DNA from: Streptomyces sp. NBC_00433
GTDB taxonomy: Bacteria; Actinomycetota; Actinomycetes; Streptomycetales; Streptomycetaceae
Reading direction: 5' to 3'
DNA: 64,000 nucleotides
Assembly (NCBI GenBank): GCA_036015235.1
Contig: CP107926.1
Span: forward strand, 496,001 to 560,000
This document shows, piece after piece, positions 15,224 to 24,441 of the stretch (position 1 is its first letter; every line of letters starts with the position of its first letter). Made by a program: the position numbers and the translations under genes. Below the pieces are notes generated by a model that saw nothing but the letters and a program-made list of their open reading frames with translations, was not told the DNA's origin and ran no database searches.

Positions 15224-17463
15224 CCGCCCGCCACACCGGCCGCCCGCCCGCGGCCGCCGCGGGCCGGCACCGCCCCGGACGGGCCGCGCGGACCGGCCGC
15301 AGGCCGCGCCGGGTGCGTACGCCGAGCGTCCTCCAGATGGAGGCGGTCGAATGCGGCGCGGCGGCGCTCGCGATGGTGCTTGGCCACCACGGGCGGCATG
15401 TGCCGCTGGAGGAACTGCGGGTGGCCTGCGGGGTGTCGCGCGACGGCTCGCGGGCCGGCAATCTCCTCAAGGCCGCCCGCACCTACGGGCTGCGCGCCAA
15501 GGGCATGCAGATGGAACCGGCCGCCCTGGCCGAACTGCGGCCGCCGGCGGTGCTGTTCTGGGAGTTCAACCACTACGTCGTCTACGAGGGCGCCGGCCGG
15601 CACCTCGGGCGGCGCGGCGTGCACCTCAACGACCCGGCGCGCGGCCGCCGTTTCGTGTCGCCCGCCGAGTTCGACACCGGCTTCACCGGTGTGGTCCTCA
15701 CCTTCGAACCGGGTGACGGCTTCGTACGCGCGGGCCGCAGGCCGGGCATCGTACGGGGGCTGCCGGCCCGGCTGCGCGGCACCTCGGCCACCATGGCGGT
15801 CGCGGTGCTCGCCAGCCTGCTGCTGGTCGCGGTGGGCGCGGCCGGGCCCGCGCTGAGCCGTACGTACATCGACAGCTTCCTGATCGGCGGCCGGTCCGCG
15901 CTGCTGGGCACCCTCTTCACGGCGATGGCGGTCGTGCTGGGGCTCACCGCGGCGCTGACCTGGGTGCAGCAGTCCAACCTCCTGCACGGGCGGGTGGTGA
16001 CCGCGACGCTGGGCAGCGCGCGCTTCATACGGCACCTGCTGCGGCTGCCCGTGCGCTTCTTCGCGCAGCGCAGCCCCGCCGACCTGGTGCAGCGCCTGCA
16101 GTCCCACGACTCGGTCGCCGAGACGCTGGCCAGGGACCTGTCGTCGGCCGGCGTGGACGCGGTGGTGGTGCTGCTCTACGCGGCGCTGCTGTGGACCTAC
16201 GACCGGCAACTGACCGTGCTGGGCGTGCTGATCGCGCTGCTCAATGTGGCCGCGATGCGGATCGTGGTCCGCCTGCGCGCCACCGGCACCCGCAAACTGC
16301 GGGCCGACACCGCGAGGTTGACCAACACCGCCTACAACGGGCTGCAGTTGATCGAGACGATGAAGGCCACCGGCGGCGAGGACGGCTACTTCCGCCGCTG
16401 GGCGGGGCAGCACGCGGCGACTCTCGACGGCAGGCAGCGGCTCGGCGTGCCCGGCGCCGCGCTCGCCGTCGTCGCCCCGACGCTCGCCGCGCTCAACAGC
16501 GCGCTGATCCTGCTGATCGGCGGCAGGCGGGCGGTCGCGGGCGGGATCTCGGTGGGCCTGCTGGTCGCCTTCCAGGCACTGGTGACCGGCTTCACCGCAC
16601 CGGTCACCCGGCTCAGCGCGGTCGCCGGGCGGGCGCAGGACTTCGCGGCGGACGTCGCCCGGCTCAGGGACGTCGAGAACTTCCCGGTCGACCCGGTCCA
16701 CTCCCCCGGCCGCGCCGCCTCCCATCCCCCGGGAGCCCGCCGGCCGGCCGGCCAGGTGACCCTGGACGACGTCGACTTCGGCTACAGCCCGCTCGACCCG
16801 CCGCTGCTCACCGGCTTCTCGCTCTCGGTCGGCCCCGGCCGCCAGGTGGCGCTGGTCGGCGGCTCGGGCAGCGGCAAGTCGACGGTGGCCCGGCTGGTGT
16901 CGGGCCTCTACGAACCGTCGCGGGGCACCGTACGCATCGACGGCCGGCGGCTCGCCGACCTGCCGCGCAGCGTGCTGTCCGCGTCGGTGGCCTTCGTGGA
17001 CCAGGATGTCTTCCTCTTCGAGGGCACCGTCCGCGACAACGTGGCGCTGTGGGACCCCTCGATCCCCGACACCGCGGTCACCGCGGCGCTCGCCGACGCG
17101 GCGGTCCTCGACGTGGTCACCCGGCGCCCCGGCGGCATCCACTGCCGGGTGGAGCAGGACGGCCGGAACTTCTCCGGCGGCCAGCGCCAGCGCCTCGAAA
17201 TCGCCCGCGCCCTGGTCCGCGATCCGGTCGTCCTGGTCCTCGACGAGGTCACCAGCGCACTCGACGCCGAGACGGAGCGGCTGATCATCGACAATCTGCG
17301 CCGGCGCGGCTGCGCCCGCGTGGTCGTCGCCCACCGCCTGAGCACGGTGCGCGACAGCGACGAGATCGTGGTCCTCGACCGCGGCACGATCGTCGAACGC
17401 GGCCGCCACGAGGCCCTGGTGGCGGCCGGCGGGGCTTACGCCGACCTGGTACGGGACCACTGA
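15220..17463 (+). CDS. NHLP-type ABC exporter with C39 peptidase domain
   Basis: The 747-residue protein has three domains. The C39 peptidase (about 35-165) keeps the oxyanion Gln39 and catalytic Cys45 in VLQMEAVECGAAALAMVLG, His118 in FNHYVVYEG and Asp138 in LNDPARG. The six-helix permease spans about 185-475. The ATPase (about 505-745) has Walker A GGSGSGKST, signature FSGGQRQRL, Walker B VLVLDEVTSALD and the H-loop AHRLST. It should cleave the precursor after its GG motif and export the core. It overlaps the HlyD gene by 4 bp and the next gene by 1 bp. The arginine-rich first 30 residues are unusual but in frame from GTG 15220. Confidence 0.92.
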   Translation: MTARHTGRPPAAAAGRHRPGRAARTGRRPRRVRTPSVLQMEAVECGAAALAMVLGHHGRHVPLEELRVACGVSRDGSRAGNLLKAARTYGLRAKGMQMEPAALAELRPPAVLFWEFNHYVVYEGAGRHLGRRGVHLNDPARGRRFVSPAEFDTGFTGVVLTFEPGDGFVRAGRRPGIVRGLPARLRGTSATMAVAVLASLLLVAVGAAGPALSRTYIDSFLIGGRSALLGTLFTAMAVVLGLTAALTWVQQSNLLHGRVVTATLGSARFIRHLLRLPVRFFAQRSPADLVQRLQSHDSVAETLARDLSSAGVDAVVVLLYAALLWTYDRQLTVLGVLIALLNVAAMRIVVRLRATGTRKLRADTARLTNTAYNGLQLIETMKATGGEDGYFRRWAGQHAATLDGRQRLGVPGAALAVVAPTLAALNSALILLIGGRRAVAGGISVGLLVAFQALVTGFTAPVTRLSAVAGRAQDFAADVARLRDVENFPVDPVHSPGRAASHPPGARRPAGQVTLDDVDFGYSPLDPPLLTGFSLSVGPGRQVALVGGSGSGKSTVARLVSGLYEPSRGTVRIDGRRLADLPRSVLSASVAFVDQDVFLFEGTVRDNVALWDPSIPDTAVTAALADAAVLDVVTRRPGGIHCRVEQDGRNFSGGQRQRLEIARALVRDPVVLVLDEVTSALDAETERLIIDNLRRRGCARVVVAHRLSTVRDSDEIVVLDRGTIVERGRHEALVAAGGAYADLVRDH

Positions 17464-20400
17464 TGGCGTATCCGCTGGAACCCCTCCCCCCACCGGCCGG
17501 CGCTCCCCGCCCGGACCCGGCGGCGTATCCACCCTTCCCGCCCTCGGCCGACGGCACCGATTCCCCGCCGGGCGACCTCGGCCAGGACCCGCGGCCGGAC
17601 GGCTGGTCGCCACAGCCCGGACCCGGCCCTGACCCGTACGCGCCAGGCGGCGCCTCGGGGGTGCCGACGGCTTACGGGGGCGGGCAGGCCTCCGTTGAGC
17701 AGGGTCCGGATGTGCACGCGTCCGGCGGTGGCGGTCCGGCCGTCGAGGAACACCCGAGCCCGCCGCCGGACGGCATGCCCGCGTACGGTCCCGGCGATCC
17801 GTCCCCCCACGTTCAGCCGGGCCCGCCGCCGGGCGGCGGCGCGCCCTCGTACGGCACCCTCGATCCGGTGGCCGAGGTGCTGGGGCGGTTCGGGGTGGAG
17901 GTCGACTGCCGCGGGGTGCGCAGCCTGGCGTTGGGCGGGCCGGAAGGGCTGTGGCTCGTGACGGCGGGGGCCGTGGATCTCTTCGCGGTCGCCGGGGACG
18001 GGCAGGGGCGATGGCACTTCCTGGGGCGGCTGGAGGCGGGGACCGCCCTGCTCGGGCCGCCGCAGGGGCCGCATCACACGCTGGTCGGGCGGCCGTTGCC
18101 GGGGTGCGGTCTGCGCCGGATCGGACTGCGCGAGCTGTTCGCCGACCCGTACGCAGGCCCCCACGCCTACGGCGGGCCGCAACTGGGCCCGCTGGAGCAG
18201 GCCTTCGCGCTCGGCGTAGGGCGCGGGCTGCGGCTGATGTTCGAAGCCCGGGTCGACGGGCGGCCCGCGATCGGCGCTGCGTCGGCGCAGGACGACATCG
18301 AGTGGGTGCCGGTCGAGCCGGGCGATGTGCGGGACGGCGCCGACTTCGACTGGGAGTCGGCCGGTCAGCTGCTGGTCGACGGGGGGATGTGGCAGCGCAT
18401 GGTCAGGCAGCAGTCGCGGCTGCTGCTGGCCCTCGGTCGCTGGATCGAGCAGGTGGAGCGCGCCCACGAGCAGCGGGCGGTCGCCGGAACGCGGGCGGGC
18501 GAGGCCGCCGGCGCCCACGCCGACCGGCTGCTGCTTGCCGCGCTGGACCGGCCGGGTCGCACTCCGCGGGGCGCTCGGTCGCGGCCCGGCCGCGATGCGG
18601 CGGGGTTGAAGGGGACCCCCGGCGGCGAAGGCGCGGCAGCGGCGCGGGACGCGAGCGGCGCGGTGACCGCCCCCGGCAGCACAAGGTTCCCGGGCGATAC
18701 GAGCGGCGCCCGCACCGCGGGCCGAGCGGGCGCGGCCCGCGGTGGGGCCGGAGCCGCCGCGGCCGCCGGCGTCGGGGCGGACGGGAAGGCGAGCGGGACG
18801 CGGACCGCGGCCGGCAGGGCAGGCGCGGAGGACGCCACCCTCGCCGTGTGCCGGCTGGTGGCGGCGGCCGGCGGGATCGAGGTCAGTGAACCGATCGGTG
18901 CCGCGGGCCGGTTGGGGGCGGTGGAGCGCGTCGCGGTCGCGTCCGGCTTTCGGACCAGGGAGGTGGCGCTCGGCGAGCGCTGGTGGCGTACGGACGTGGG
19001 GCCGCTGGTCGGGCGCAGGGCGGCCTCCGGAGCTCCGGTCGCCCTGCTGTGGCATCGCGGCGGGTACCAGGCGGTGGATCCGGCGAGTGGGCGGACGATG
19101 CGGGTCGGGGCGGCGAACGCGACCGGTCTCGACTCGCAGGCGGTGATGTTCTACCGGCCGCTGCCGGCGCGGGCGGTGTCCACCCGGGCGCTGCTGCGTT
19201 TCGGGGTGCGCGGCACCCGCGCGGATCTGGGGCGGCTGCTGGCGGGCAGCCTGGTCGCGGTCGGCCTCGGCGCGCTCGTGCCGGTCGCCACCGGGCGCGT
19301 CCTGGGCGGCTACGTGCCGCGCGGCGAGAACGCGCTGATCGTGCAGGCGGCCCTCGCGGTGGTGGCGACCACGATCGTGTCCGCGGCCTTCATGCTGGTG
19401 CAGAACATCGCGGTGCTGCGCCTTGAGGGCCGGATCGAGGCGACGCTGCAACCGGCCGTGTGGGACCGGCTGTTGCGGCTGCCCACCGGCTTCTTCGCGC
19501 AGCGCTCCACCGGTGAGCTGGCGAGTGCCGCGATGGGGGTCAGCGCGATCCGGCGGGTGCTGTCGGGGACCACGTCGGTGGCCGTCCAGTCGGGCACGGT
19601 CGCCGCGGTCAACCTGGTGCTGCTGCTCTGCTACAGCGTGCCGCTCACGCTGGCCGCGCTCGGCATGCTGGCGGTCGTCGCAGCGGTGCTGCTGGCCTCG
19701 GGGCTGGCCCAACTGCGGTGGCAGCGGCAGCTGGTGGAGCTGGGCAACCGGCTCAACAACCAGGCCTTCCAGAGCCTCAGGGGCCTGCCGAAGCTGCGGG
19801 TCGCCGCGGCGGAGAGCTTCGCCTACGCCGCCTGGGCCGCGGATTTCGCCCGCAGCCGCGAACTGCAGCGCAGGGCGGGCCGGGTGGGGAATGTGGCGAC
19901 CGTCGTCAACGCGGTCTATCTGCCGCTGTGCACCCTCGCGGTCTTCGCGCTGCTCGCGGGACCGGCCCGCGGCAGCCTGTCGGCGGCGGCCTTCCTGACC
20001 TTCAACTCGGCGGCCACGATGATGCTTTCCTCGGCGGGGCAGCTCACCGGGGCGCTGCTGTCCGCTGTTTCCGTGCTGCCGATGGTGGAGCAGCTGCGGC
20101 CGGTGCTCGACGCGGCGCCCGAGGTGCCGGCGGGCAGCGCCCAGCCCGGTGAGCTGTCGGGGGCGGTGGAGGCCGTCTCGGTGTCCTACCGCTATCCGGG
20201 CGAGGGGCCGTTGGTCCTCGACGAGGTGTCGCTGCGGGTGGCGCCCGGCGAATTCGTGGCCGTCGTCGGGCCGAGCGGCTGCGGCAAGTCGACCCTGCTG
20301 CGGCTGCTGATCGGCTTCGACTCCCCCGTGTCGGGCACGGTCCGCTACGACGGCCAGGACCTGGCGGCGCTCGACCTGGCGGCGGTGCGCCGGCAGTGCG

Positions 20401-20879
20401 GGGTGGTCCTCCAGCACGCGCAGCCCTTCAGCGGCTCGATCCTGGACTGCATCCGCGGCGCGGGCACATACACGCCGGAGGAGGCGTGGCAGGCCGCGGC
20501 GATGGCGGGGCTCGCCGAGGACATCAAGGCGATGCCGATGGGCATGCACACCGTGCTGCCGGACGGCGGCGCGGCGATATCCGGCGGGCAGCGGCAGCGG
20601 CTGATGATCGCCCAGGCGTTGATCCGCCGCCCCCGGATCGTCTTCCTCGACGAGGCCACCAGCGCACTGGACAACGCCACCCAGCGCACCGTGATCGACA
20701 GCACCCGCGCCCTGCGGGCCACCAGGATCGTGGTCGCGCACCGGCTGTCGACGGTGCTGGACGCCGACCGGGTGGTGGTGATGGAGGCGGGCCGCATCGT
20801 CCAGCAGGGCAGGCCCGCGGACCTGCTCGCCGACACCGCGGGCCCCTTCCACGGGCTCGTCCGCCGCCAGACGCTCTGA
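17463..20879 (+). CDS. Second NHLP-type ABC exporter (permease/ATPase, enlarged N-terminus)
   Basis: The 1138-residue protein starts with a Pro/Gly-rich disordered region (about 130 residues), then a beta-rich domain (VLGRFGVEVDCRGVRSLALG to RIGLRELF) like the degenerate cyclic-nucleotide-binding-type domain found in the second ABC protein of NHLM systems. An Ala/Gly/Arg linker (about 360-455), a second small domain around LAVCRLVAAAGGIEV, six membrane helices (about 590-860) and an ATPase (Walker A VGPSGCGKSTLL, signature ISGGQRQRL, Walker B IVFLDEATSALD) follow. There is no C39 domain. It probably works with the C39 exporter as a heteromeric export machine. TGATG overlap couples it to the preceding gene. 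The linker and N-terminus make it longer than most relatives I know of. Confidence 0.88.
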   Translation: MAYPLEPLPPPAGAPRPDPAAYPPFPPSADGTDSPPGDLGQDPRPDGWSPQPGPGPDPYAPGGASGVPTAYGGGQASVEQGPDVHASGGGGPAVEEHPSPPPDGMPAYGPGDPSPHVQPGPPPGGGAPSYGTLDPVAEVLGRFGVEVDCRGVRSLALGGPEGLWLVTAGAVDLFAVAGDGQGRWHFLGRLEAGTALLGPPQGPHHTLVGRPLPGCGLRRIGLRELFADPYAGPHAYGGPQLGPLEQAFALGVGRGLRLMFEARVDGRPAIGAASAQDDIEWVPVEPGDVRDGADFDWESAGQLLVDGGMWQRMVRQQSRLLLALGRWIEQVERAHEQRAVAGTRAGEAAGAHADRLLLAALDRPGRTPRGARSRPGRDAAGLKGTPGGEGAAAARDASGAVTAPGSTRFPGDTSGARTAGRAGAARGGAGAAAAAGVGADGKASGTRTAAGRAGAEDATLAVCRLVAAAGGIEVSEPIGAAGRLGAVERVAVASGFRTREVALGERWWRTDVGPLVGRRAASGAPVALLWHRGGYQAVDPASGRTMRVGAANATGLDSQAVMFYRPLPARAVSTRALLRFGVRGTRADLGRLLAGSLVAVGLGALVPVATGRVLGGYVPRGENALIVQAALAVVATTIVSAAFMLVQNIAVLRLEGRIEATLQPAVWDRLLRLPTGFFAQRSTGELASAAMGVSAIRRVLSGTTSVAVQSGTVAAVNLVLLLCYSVPLTLAALGMLAVVAAVLLASGLAQLRWQRQLVELGNRLNNQAFQSLRGLPKLRVAAAESFAYAAWAADFARSRELQRRAGRVGNVATVVNAVYLPLCTLAVFALLAGPARGSLSAAAFLTFNSAATMMLSSAGQLTGALLSAVSVLPMVEQLRPVLDAAPEVPAGSAQPGELSGAVEAVSVSYRYPGEGPLVLDEVSLRVAPGEFVAVVGPSGCGKSTLLRLLIGFDSPVSGTVRYDGQDLAALDLAAVRRQCGVVLQHAQPFSGSILDCIRGAGTYTPEEAWQAAAMAGLAEDIKAMPMGMHTVLPDGGAAISGGQRQRLMIAQALIRRPRIVFLDEATSALDNATQRTVIDSTRALRATRIVVAHRLSTVLDADRVVVMEAGRIVQQGRPADLLADTAGPFHGLVRRQTL

Positions 20880-20998
20880 GCGCCCGGTCGGCGCCTCGCA
20901 GGCGTACGGCGGCGGCACCGCGGCACCGGCCCGGACGACCGCGCTGCCGGTGCGGCCCCGTAGCGGACCCGCGCGGCCGGGCGCGGGAGGATGAGTGG

Positions 20999-21940
20999 AT
21001 GACCGACTTCCTCACGATCGGCGAATCCGTCGCCGACATCGTCCGCACCCCCGGCAGGCCCGACGTCACGCACCCCGGGGGCAGTTCCGCGAACGTCGCC
21101 TACGGGCTGGCCAGGCTGGGGCGCCGGGTCACGCTGCTCACCCAGCTCGGGCAGGACGACGCGGGGCGGTTGATCGGCGGGCATCTGGCGTCCGCCGGGG
21201 TGGAGTTGCTGACCGACGGGCAGCCGGGCGTGGCCACCCCGACCGCGGTGGTGACGCTGGACGGGCGTGGCGCGGCCTCGTACGACTTCGAGATCGGCTG
21301 GACGCTGCGGCCGGTGGAGCCGCCGGCGGGCGTACGGCATGTGCACCTCGGGTCGATCGGTGCGGTGCAGCCGCCGGGCGCCGCCGCCGCGCTGGAGGTG
21401 GTGGCGCGGCTGCGGGGGTCGGCGACGGTCAGCTACGACCCGAACGTGCGCCCGGCGCTGCTGGGCGCACAGGAGGAGGCGGCGGGCCGGGTGGAGCGGT
21501 GCGTGGCGCTGAGCGACGTGGTCAAGGCCAGTGACGAGGACCTGGCGTGGCTCTATCCGGGCGAGCAGCCGGGCGCGGTGGCGCTGCGCTGGCTCGGGCT
21601 CGGCCCGGCCGCCGTCTTCGTGACGCTGGGTGCGGAGGGCGCGCTGGCCTTCACCCGGGCCGGGCGGGTGACGGCGGCGCCGGTGCGGGTCGAGGTCGCC
21701 GACACGGTGGGGGCGGGCGACGCCTTCATGGCCGCCGCACTGGACACGCTGGCCGCCCTCGGCCTGGTCGGCGCCGCGGCCCGGCGCGGCATGGCGGCCG
21801 GGCTCGACGGTCCCGCGCTCGACCGGATGCTGCGCCGGGCGGGTACGGCCGCGGCGCTGACGGTGTCCAGGGCGGGGGCGAACCCGCCCGACGCGGCGGA
21901 GCTGGCGTCGGCGCTCACGCGGGCCGGATCGATCGGCTAG
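20999..21940 (+). CDS. PfkB family carbohydrate kinase
   Basis: The 313-residue enzyme has the PfkB signatures: HPGGSSANVAYGLARLG near the N-terminus and VADTVGAGDAFMAA with the catalytic aspartate of GAGD near the C-terminus. It transfers phosphate from ATP to a sugar or nucleoside; fructose or adenosine are common substrates but the exact one cannot be read. ATG 20999 is preceded by GGGAGG at a good distance. It lies about 120 bp after the bacteriocin exporter, with only a weak 8-bp hairpin (20923-20953) between, so some read-through is possible. It ends seven bases from the convergent DyP gene. Confidence 0.88.
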   Translation: MTDFLTIGESVADIVRTPGRPDVTHPGGSSANVAYGLARLGRRVTLLTQLGQDDAGRLIGGHLASAGVELLTDGQPGVATPTAVVTLDGRGAASYDFEIGWTLRPVEPPAGVRHVHLGSIGAVQPPGAAAALEVVARLRGSATVSYDPNVRPALLGAQEEAAGRVERCVALSDVVKASDEDLAWLYPGEQPGAVALRWLGLGPAAVFVTLGAEGALAFTRAGRVTAAPVRVEVADTVGAGDAFMAAALDTLAALGLVGAAARRGMAAGLDGPALDRMLRRAGTAAALTVSRAGANPPDAAELASALTRAGSIG

Positions 21941-21947
21941 CGCCGCA

Positions 21948-22868
21948 TCAGTCGCCCAGGGCGTCGAGGAAGTCGGCGGCGGGTGTGAAGAAGAGCGTCC
22001 CGGTGACGGCGGTGGAGAAGTCGAGGATGCGGTCGTGGGTGGTCGGCCCGTCACCGAGGAACATGTGCCGCAGCATCTCCTCGGTCACCGCGGGGGTGCG
22101 CGCGTAGCCGATGAAGTAGGTGCCGAACTCGCCGCTGCCGGGGCTGCCGAAGGGCATGTTGTCGCGCAGGATCTTCCGCTCGGTGCCGTCCGGGTCGGTG
22201 ATGGTGTTCAGCACGACGTGGGAGCCGGGCGCGTCCGTCTCGATGTTGGTGAGCTTGCGGCGGCCGATGATCTGCTCCTGCTGCTCGGTGGAGAGCCGGT
22301 TCCACGCTTCGAGGTCGTGCAGGTACTTCTGCACGACCACGTAGGAGCCGCCGGCGAAGGACGCGTCCTCGGTGCCGGTCAGGACGGCGTCGGCGGCCTG
22401 CTGCCCGACCGGGTTCTCGGTTCCGTCGACGAAGCCGAGCAGGTCGCGCTGGTCGAGGTAGGAGAAGCCCTGCACCTCGTCGGCGACGCCGACCGAGCCG
22501 CGCAGCCGGGCCATGATCTCGGTGGCGAGCGAGAAGCACAGGTCCTGCCGGGTGGCGCGGATGTGGAAGAGCAGGTCGCCGGGGGTGGCGGGGGCGGTGT
22601 GCCGCTTTCCCCGCAGTTCGCGGAAGGGGTGCAGGTCCGCGGGGCGCGGTCCGCCCAGCAGCCGGTCCCAGGCGTCGGACCCGATGCCGGCGACGACGCT
22701 CAGCTCCGCGGCGGGATGCCCGAAGCCGACCGCCCGTTGCATGCCCGAGAGGTCCCCGAGCAGCCCGCGGACGACGGACTCGCCGCCCTGATCGACGGTG
22801 AGGACCAGGAAGAAGGAAGCGGTGGTCAGCGGGCTGAGCACAGGCTGCGGCGGGGGCATGCGCACCAT
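21948..22868 (-). CDS. DyP-type heme peroxidase
   Basis: The 306-residue protein carries the dye-decolorising peroxidase motif GFVDGTENP (catalytic Asp of GxxDG), a heme-ligand His in the C-terminal half, and RDNMPFGSPGSGEFGTYFIG with the distal arginine region. No Tat or Sec signal peptide is visible, so it belongs with the cytosolic B-type enzymes, some of which are packed in encapsulins; no encapsulin gene is nearby and the C-terminus lacks an evident cargo tail. ATG 22868 or 22859 are both possible and neither has a strong ribosome site. A 17-bp hairpin upstream isolates it from the gene before. Confidence 0.9.
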   Translation of the reverse strand: MVRMPPPQPVLSPLTTASFFLVLTVDQGGESVVRGLLGDLSGMQRAVGFGHPAAELSVVAGIGSDAWDRLLGGPRPADLHPFRELRGKRHTAPATPGDLLFHIRATRQDLCFSLATEIMARLRGSVGVADEVQGFSYLDQRDLLGFVDGTENPVGQQAADAVLTGTEDASFAGGSYVVVQKYLHDLEAWNRLSTEQQEQIIGRRKLTNIETDAPGSHVVLNTITDPDGTERKILRDNMPFGSPGSGEFGTYFIGYARTPAVTEEMLRHMFLGDGPTTHDRILDFSTAVTGTLFFTPAADFLDALGD

Positions 22869-22898
22869 CGTGGCACGGGGTGCGCCGGGCGACGCGGT

Positions 22899-22938
22899 GG
22901 GACGCGCCCGGCCCTGCGTGCAGGGCCGGGCGCGTCCC
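22899..22938 (-). terminator. Hairpin terminator
   Basis: Arms 22899-22915 and 22922-22938 form a perfect 17-bp stem with a six-base loop, 13 bp after the leftward stop of the baeRF-type gene and 31 bp before the DyP start. Confidence 0.9.
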
Positions 22939-22951
22939 GCGGGTGCCGCGG

Positions 22952-24133
22952 TCAGTACCGCAGTACGGCTGCCACGCCGCCGGCGGCGTCAAGCGTGCCG
23001 TCGGGCACGAACAGCACCCGGGAGTCGGCCTGCACGGCCTTCTCCACCAGTTGCTCGACGACGTCGGTGGCCACACCGGCGTCGTGGGCGGGCGCTTCGA
23101 CGTCCGGCCGCGGGTCGGGCAGCGTCACCAACTCAGGGTAGGGGACCACGTCCAGGGTCCGTGCGTCCCCGGTGATCCGGCCCGCCACCATCAGGCTCTC
23201 CTCCACCAGCAGCCGGTGCACCCGCTTGTCGGCGACCGCCGTCCACACCTCGGGTGCGCCGCCGGCGTACTTCTGCTGCGCACGTGCCGCGTCCAGCTCC
23301 TCGACGGCCTCGGCGACCTGCCGGGCGCGGAAGTCGGCCAGCAGGGGTGCGAGCCGATTCGCCAGGTCGGGCTTCGGGTCCTTGTCCATACCGGTCAGCG
23401 GCAGTGTGCCGGCGACGCGGTCCCCGTGGAGGGTGAGGCCGTTGAAGATCGAGAGCGTCTTCTCGCTGCCGATGACGAACAGCGGTTCCCCGTTGTGCTC
23501 CTTCAGCGCCCTGCCCAGGTGGGTGTCGACGGTCCGCAGGTACTGCCTGACCCGCTCGTCGTGCGACTCGTAGGGCGCCGAGTGCGGTATCGGCCCGGGA
23601 ATCGAGTCCTCGGGCGAGGGAATCCGCGGCGCGTCGGGGAATCCGTACCGTGTCACCTCGACCAGTTCACTCACGGAACCGTTGTAGAGGCGGCACATCT
23701 CCTGGTCGAGCACGAGGACCAGATACGGGTGCGAGCGCTGCTCGGCGGCCACCGCGTAGCGGGTCAGGAGAACCGTGGAGAATTCCACTCGCGGCTCGAC
23801 GGCCGGCGACGTCAACTGCCAGACCTGGATGGGCTCGCCGGCGGCGATATGGACCACCAGCGCGCCGGCGGGGTGGAAGGGGAAGCCCGCGTCCTCGATG
23901 GCCTCGGGATCCAGCAGGCGGTCCCGCAGTTCCAGCTTCGCGTCCCGGGGGACTTCGGTGTCTTCGGCCAGTTGGCGTTTGGCCTGGGTCACGAGGTCGC
24001 GCAGCAGGATGCGGTCCTTGTCGCCGAACGGCAGGTCGGGATCGGTCGGCATGGCGAGTGTGATCGCGGGATAGGGCCGCGGTGCGCGCAGGTCGGCCAG
24101 GACTTCGGGCGTCAGATCGTACGTGTCGGCCAT
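22952..24133 (-). CDS. baeRF-type (bacterial eRF1-like) protein
   Basis: The 393-residue protein has an N-terminal domain (YPAITLAMPTDPDLPFGDKD) and a mid region FVIGSEKTLSIFN followed by VHRLLVEESLMVAGRI, then a C-terminal eL30/pelota-like end (VEQLVEKAVQADSRVLFVPD). This order fits the bacterial archaeo-eukaryotic release factor (baeRF) families, homologues of eRF1/Pelota thought to act on ribosomes or other RNPs under stress; direct function is not established. Assignment to a numbered subfamily would need a profile search. ATG 24133 has GAGGG upstream. It is ended by a strong hairpin. Confidence 0.72.
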   Translation of the reverse strand: MADTYDLTPEVLADLRAPRPYPAITLAMPTDPDLPFGDKDRILLRDLVTQAKRQLAEDTEVPRDAKLELRDRLLDPEAIEDAGFPFHPAGALVVHIAAGEPIQVWQLTSPAVEPRVEFSTVLLTRYAVAAEQRSHPYLVLVLDQEMCRLYNGSVSELVEVTRYGFPDAPRIPSPEDSIPGPIPHSAPYESHDERVRQYLRTVDTHLGRALKEHNGEPLFVIGSEKTLSIFNGLTLHGDRVAGTLPLTGMDKDPKPDLANRLAPLLADFRARQVAEAVEELDAARAQQKYAGGAPEVWTAVADKRVHRLLVEESLMVAGRITGDARTLDVVPYPELVTLPDPRPDVEAPAHDAGVATDVVEQLVEKAVQADSRVLFVPDGTLDAAGGVAAVLRY

Positions 24134-24261
24134 GCCACCCTCACTGTGGTTGCGGCGACGGGCAGGTCAAAGACGTGCGGGTCACAACGGAAGACGTTCA
24201 CACGGAAGACGGTCACCGGACGCGGTGGTCGCGGGACCCCGGCAATCACGGAATCCCCTGC

Positions 24262-24441
24262 TCAGGGAACCCAGTGGCCGTTCTGCCTGCGGTGGTCGTG
24301 CGGCTGGTGCCGCTTGGCGAGCACCGGGTCGCTCGGCTGCCGCTCCGCGTGGGGAATCTGCGTGTGGAAATACAGCAGCTTTCCCTGTCCCCGCGCGCCC
24401 AGACCGTGGTGGCCCTTGGCCGGGGAGTTCTTGTTGCTCAT
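24262..24441 (-). CDS. Small basic protein of unknown function (59 aa)
   Basis: A short frame from ATG 24441 to TGA 24262 encodes MSNKNSPAKGHHGLGARGQG followed by a His/Arg/Pro-rich segment ending NGHWVP. GGGGAG lies nine bases before the ATG, and the composition is unlike the arginine-rich nonsense of shadow frames, so I consider it real. It has no hydrophobic core, so it may be disordered or bind nucleic acid. It precedes the baeRF gene on the same strand by 128 bp and could share a transcript. Confidence 0.6.
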   Translation of the reverse strand: MSNKNSPAKGHHGLGARGQGKLLYFHTQIPHAERQPSDPVLAKRHQPHDHRRQNGHWVP

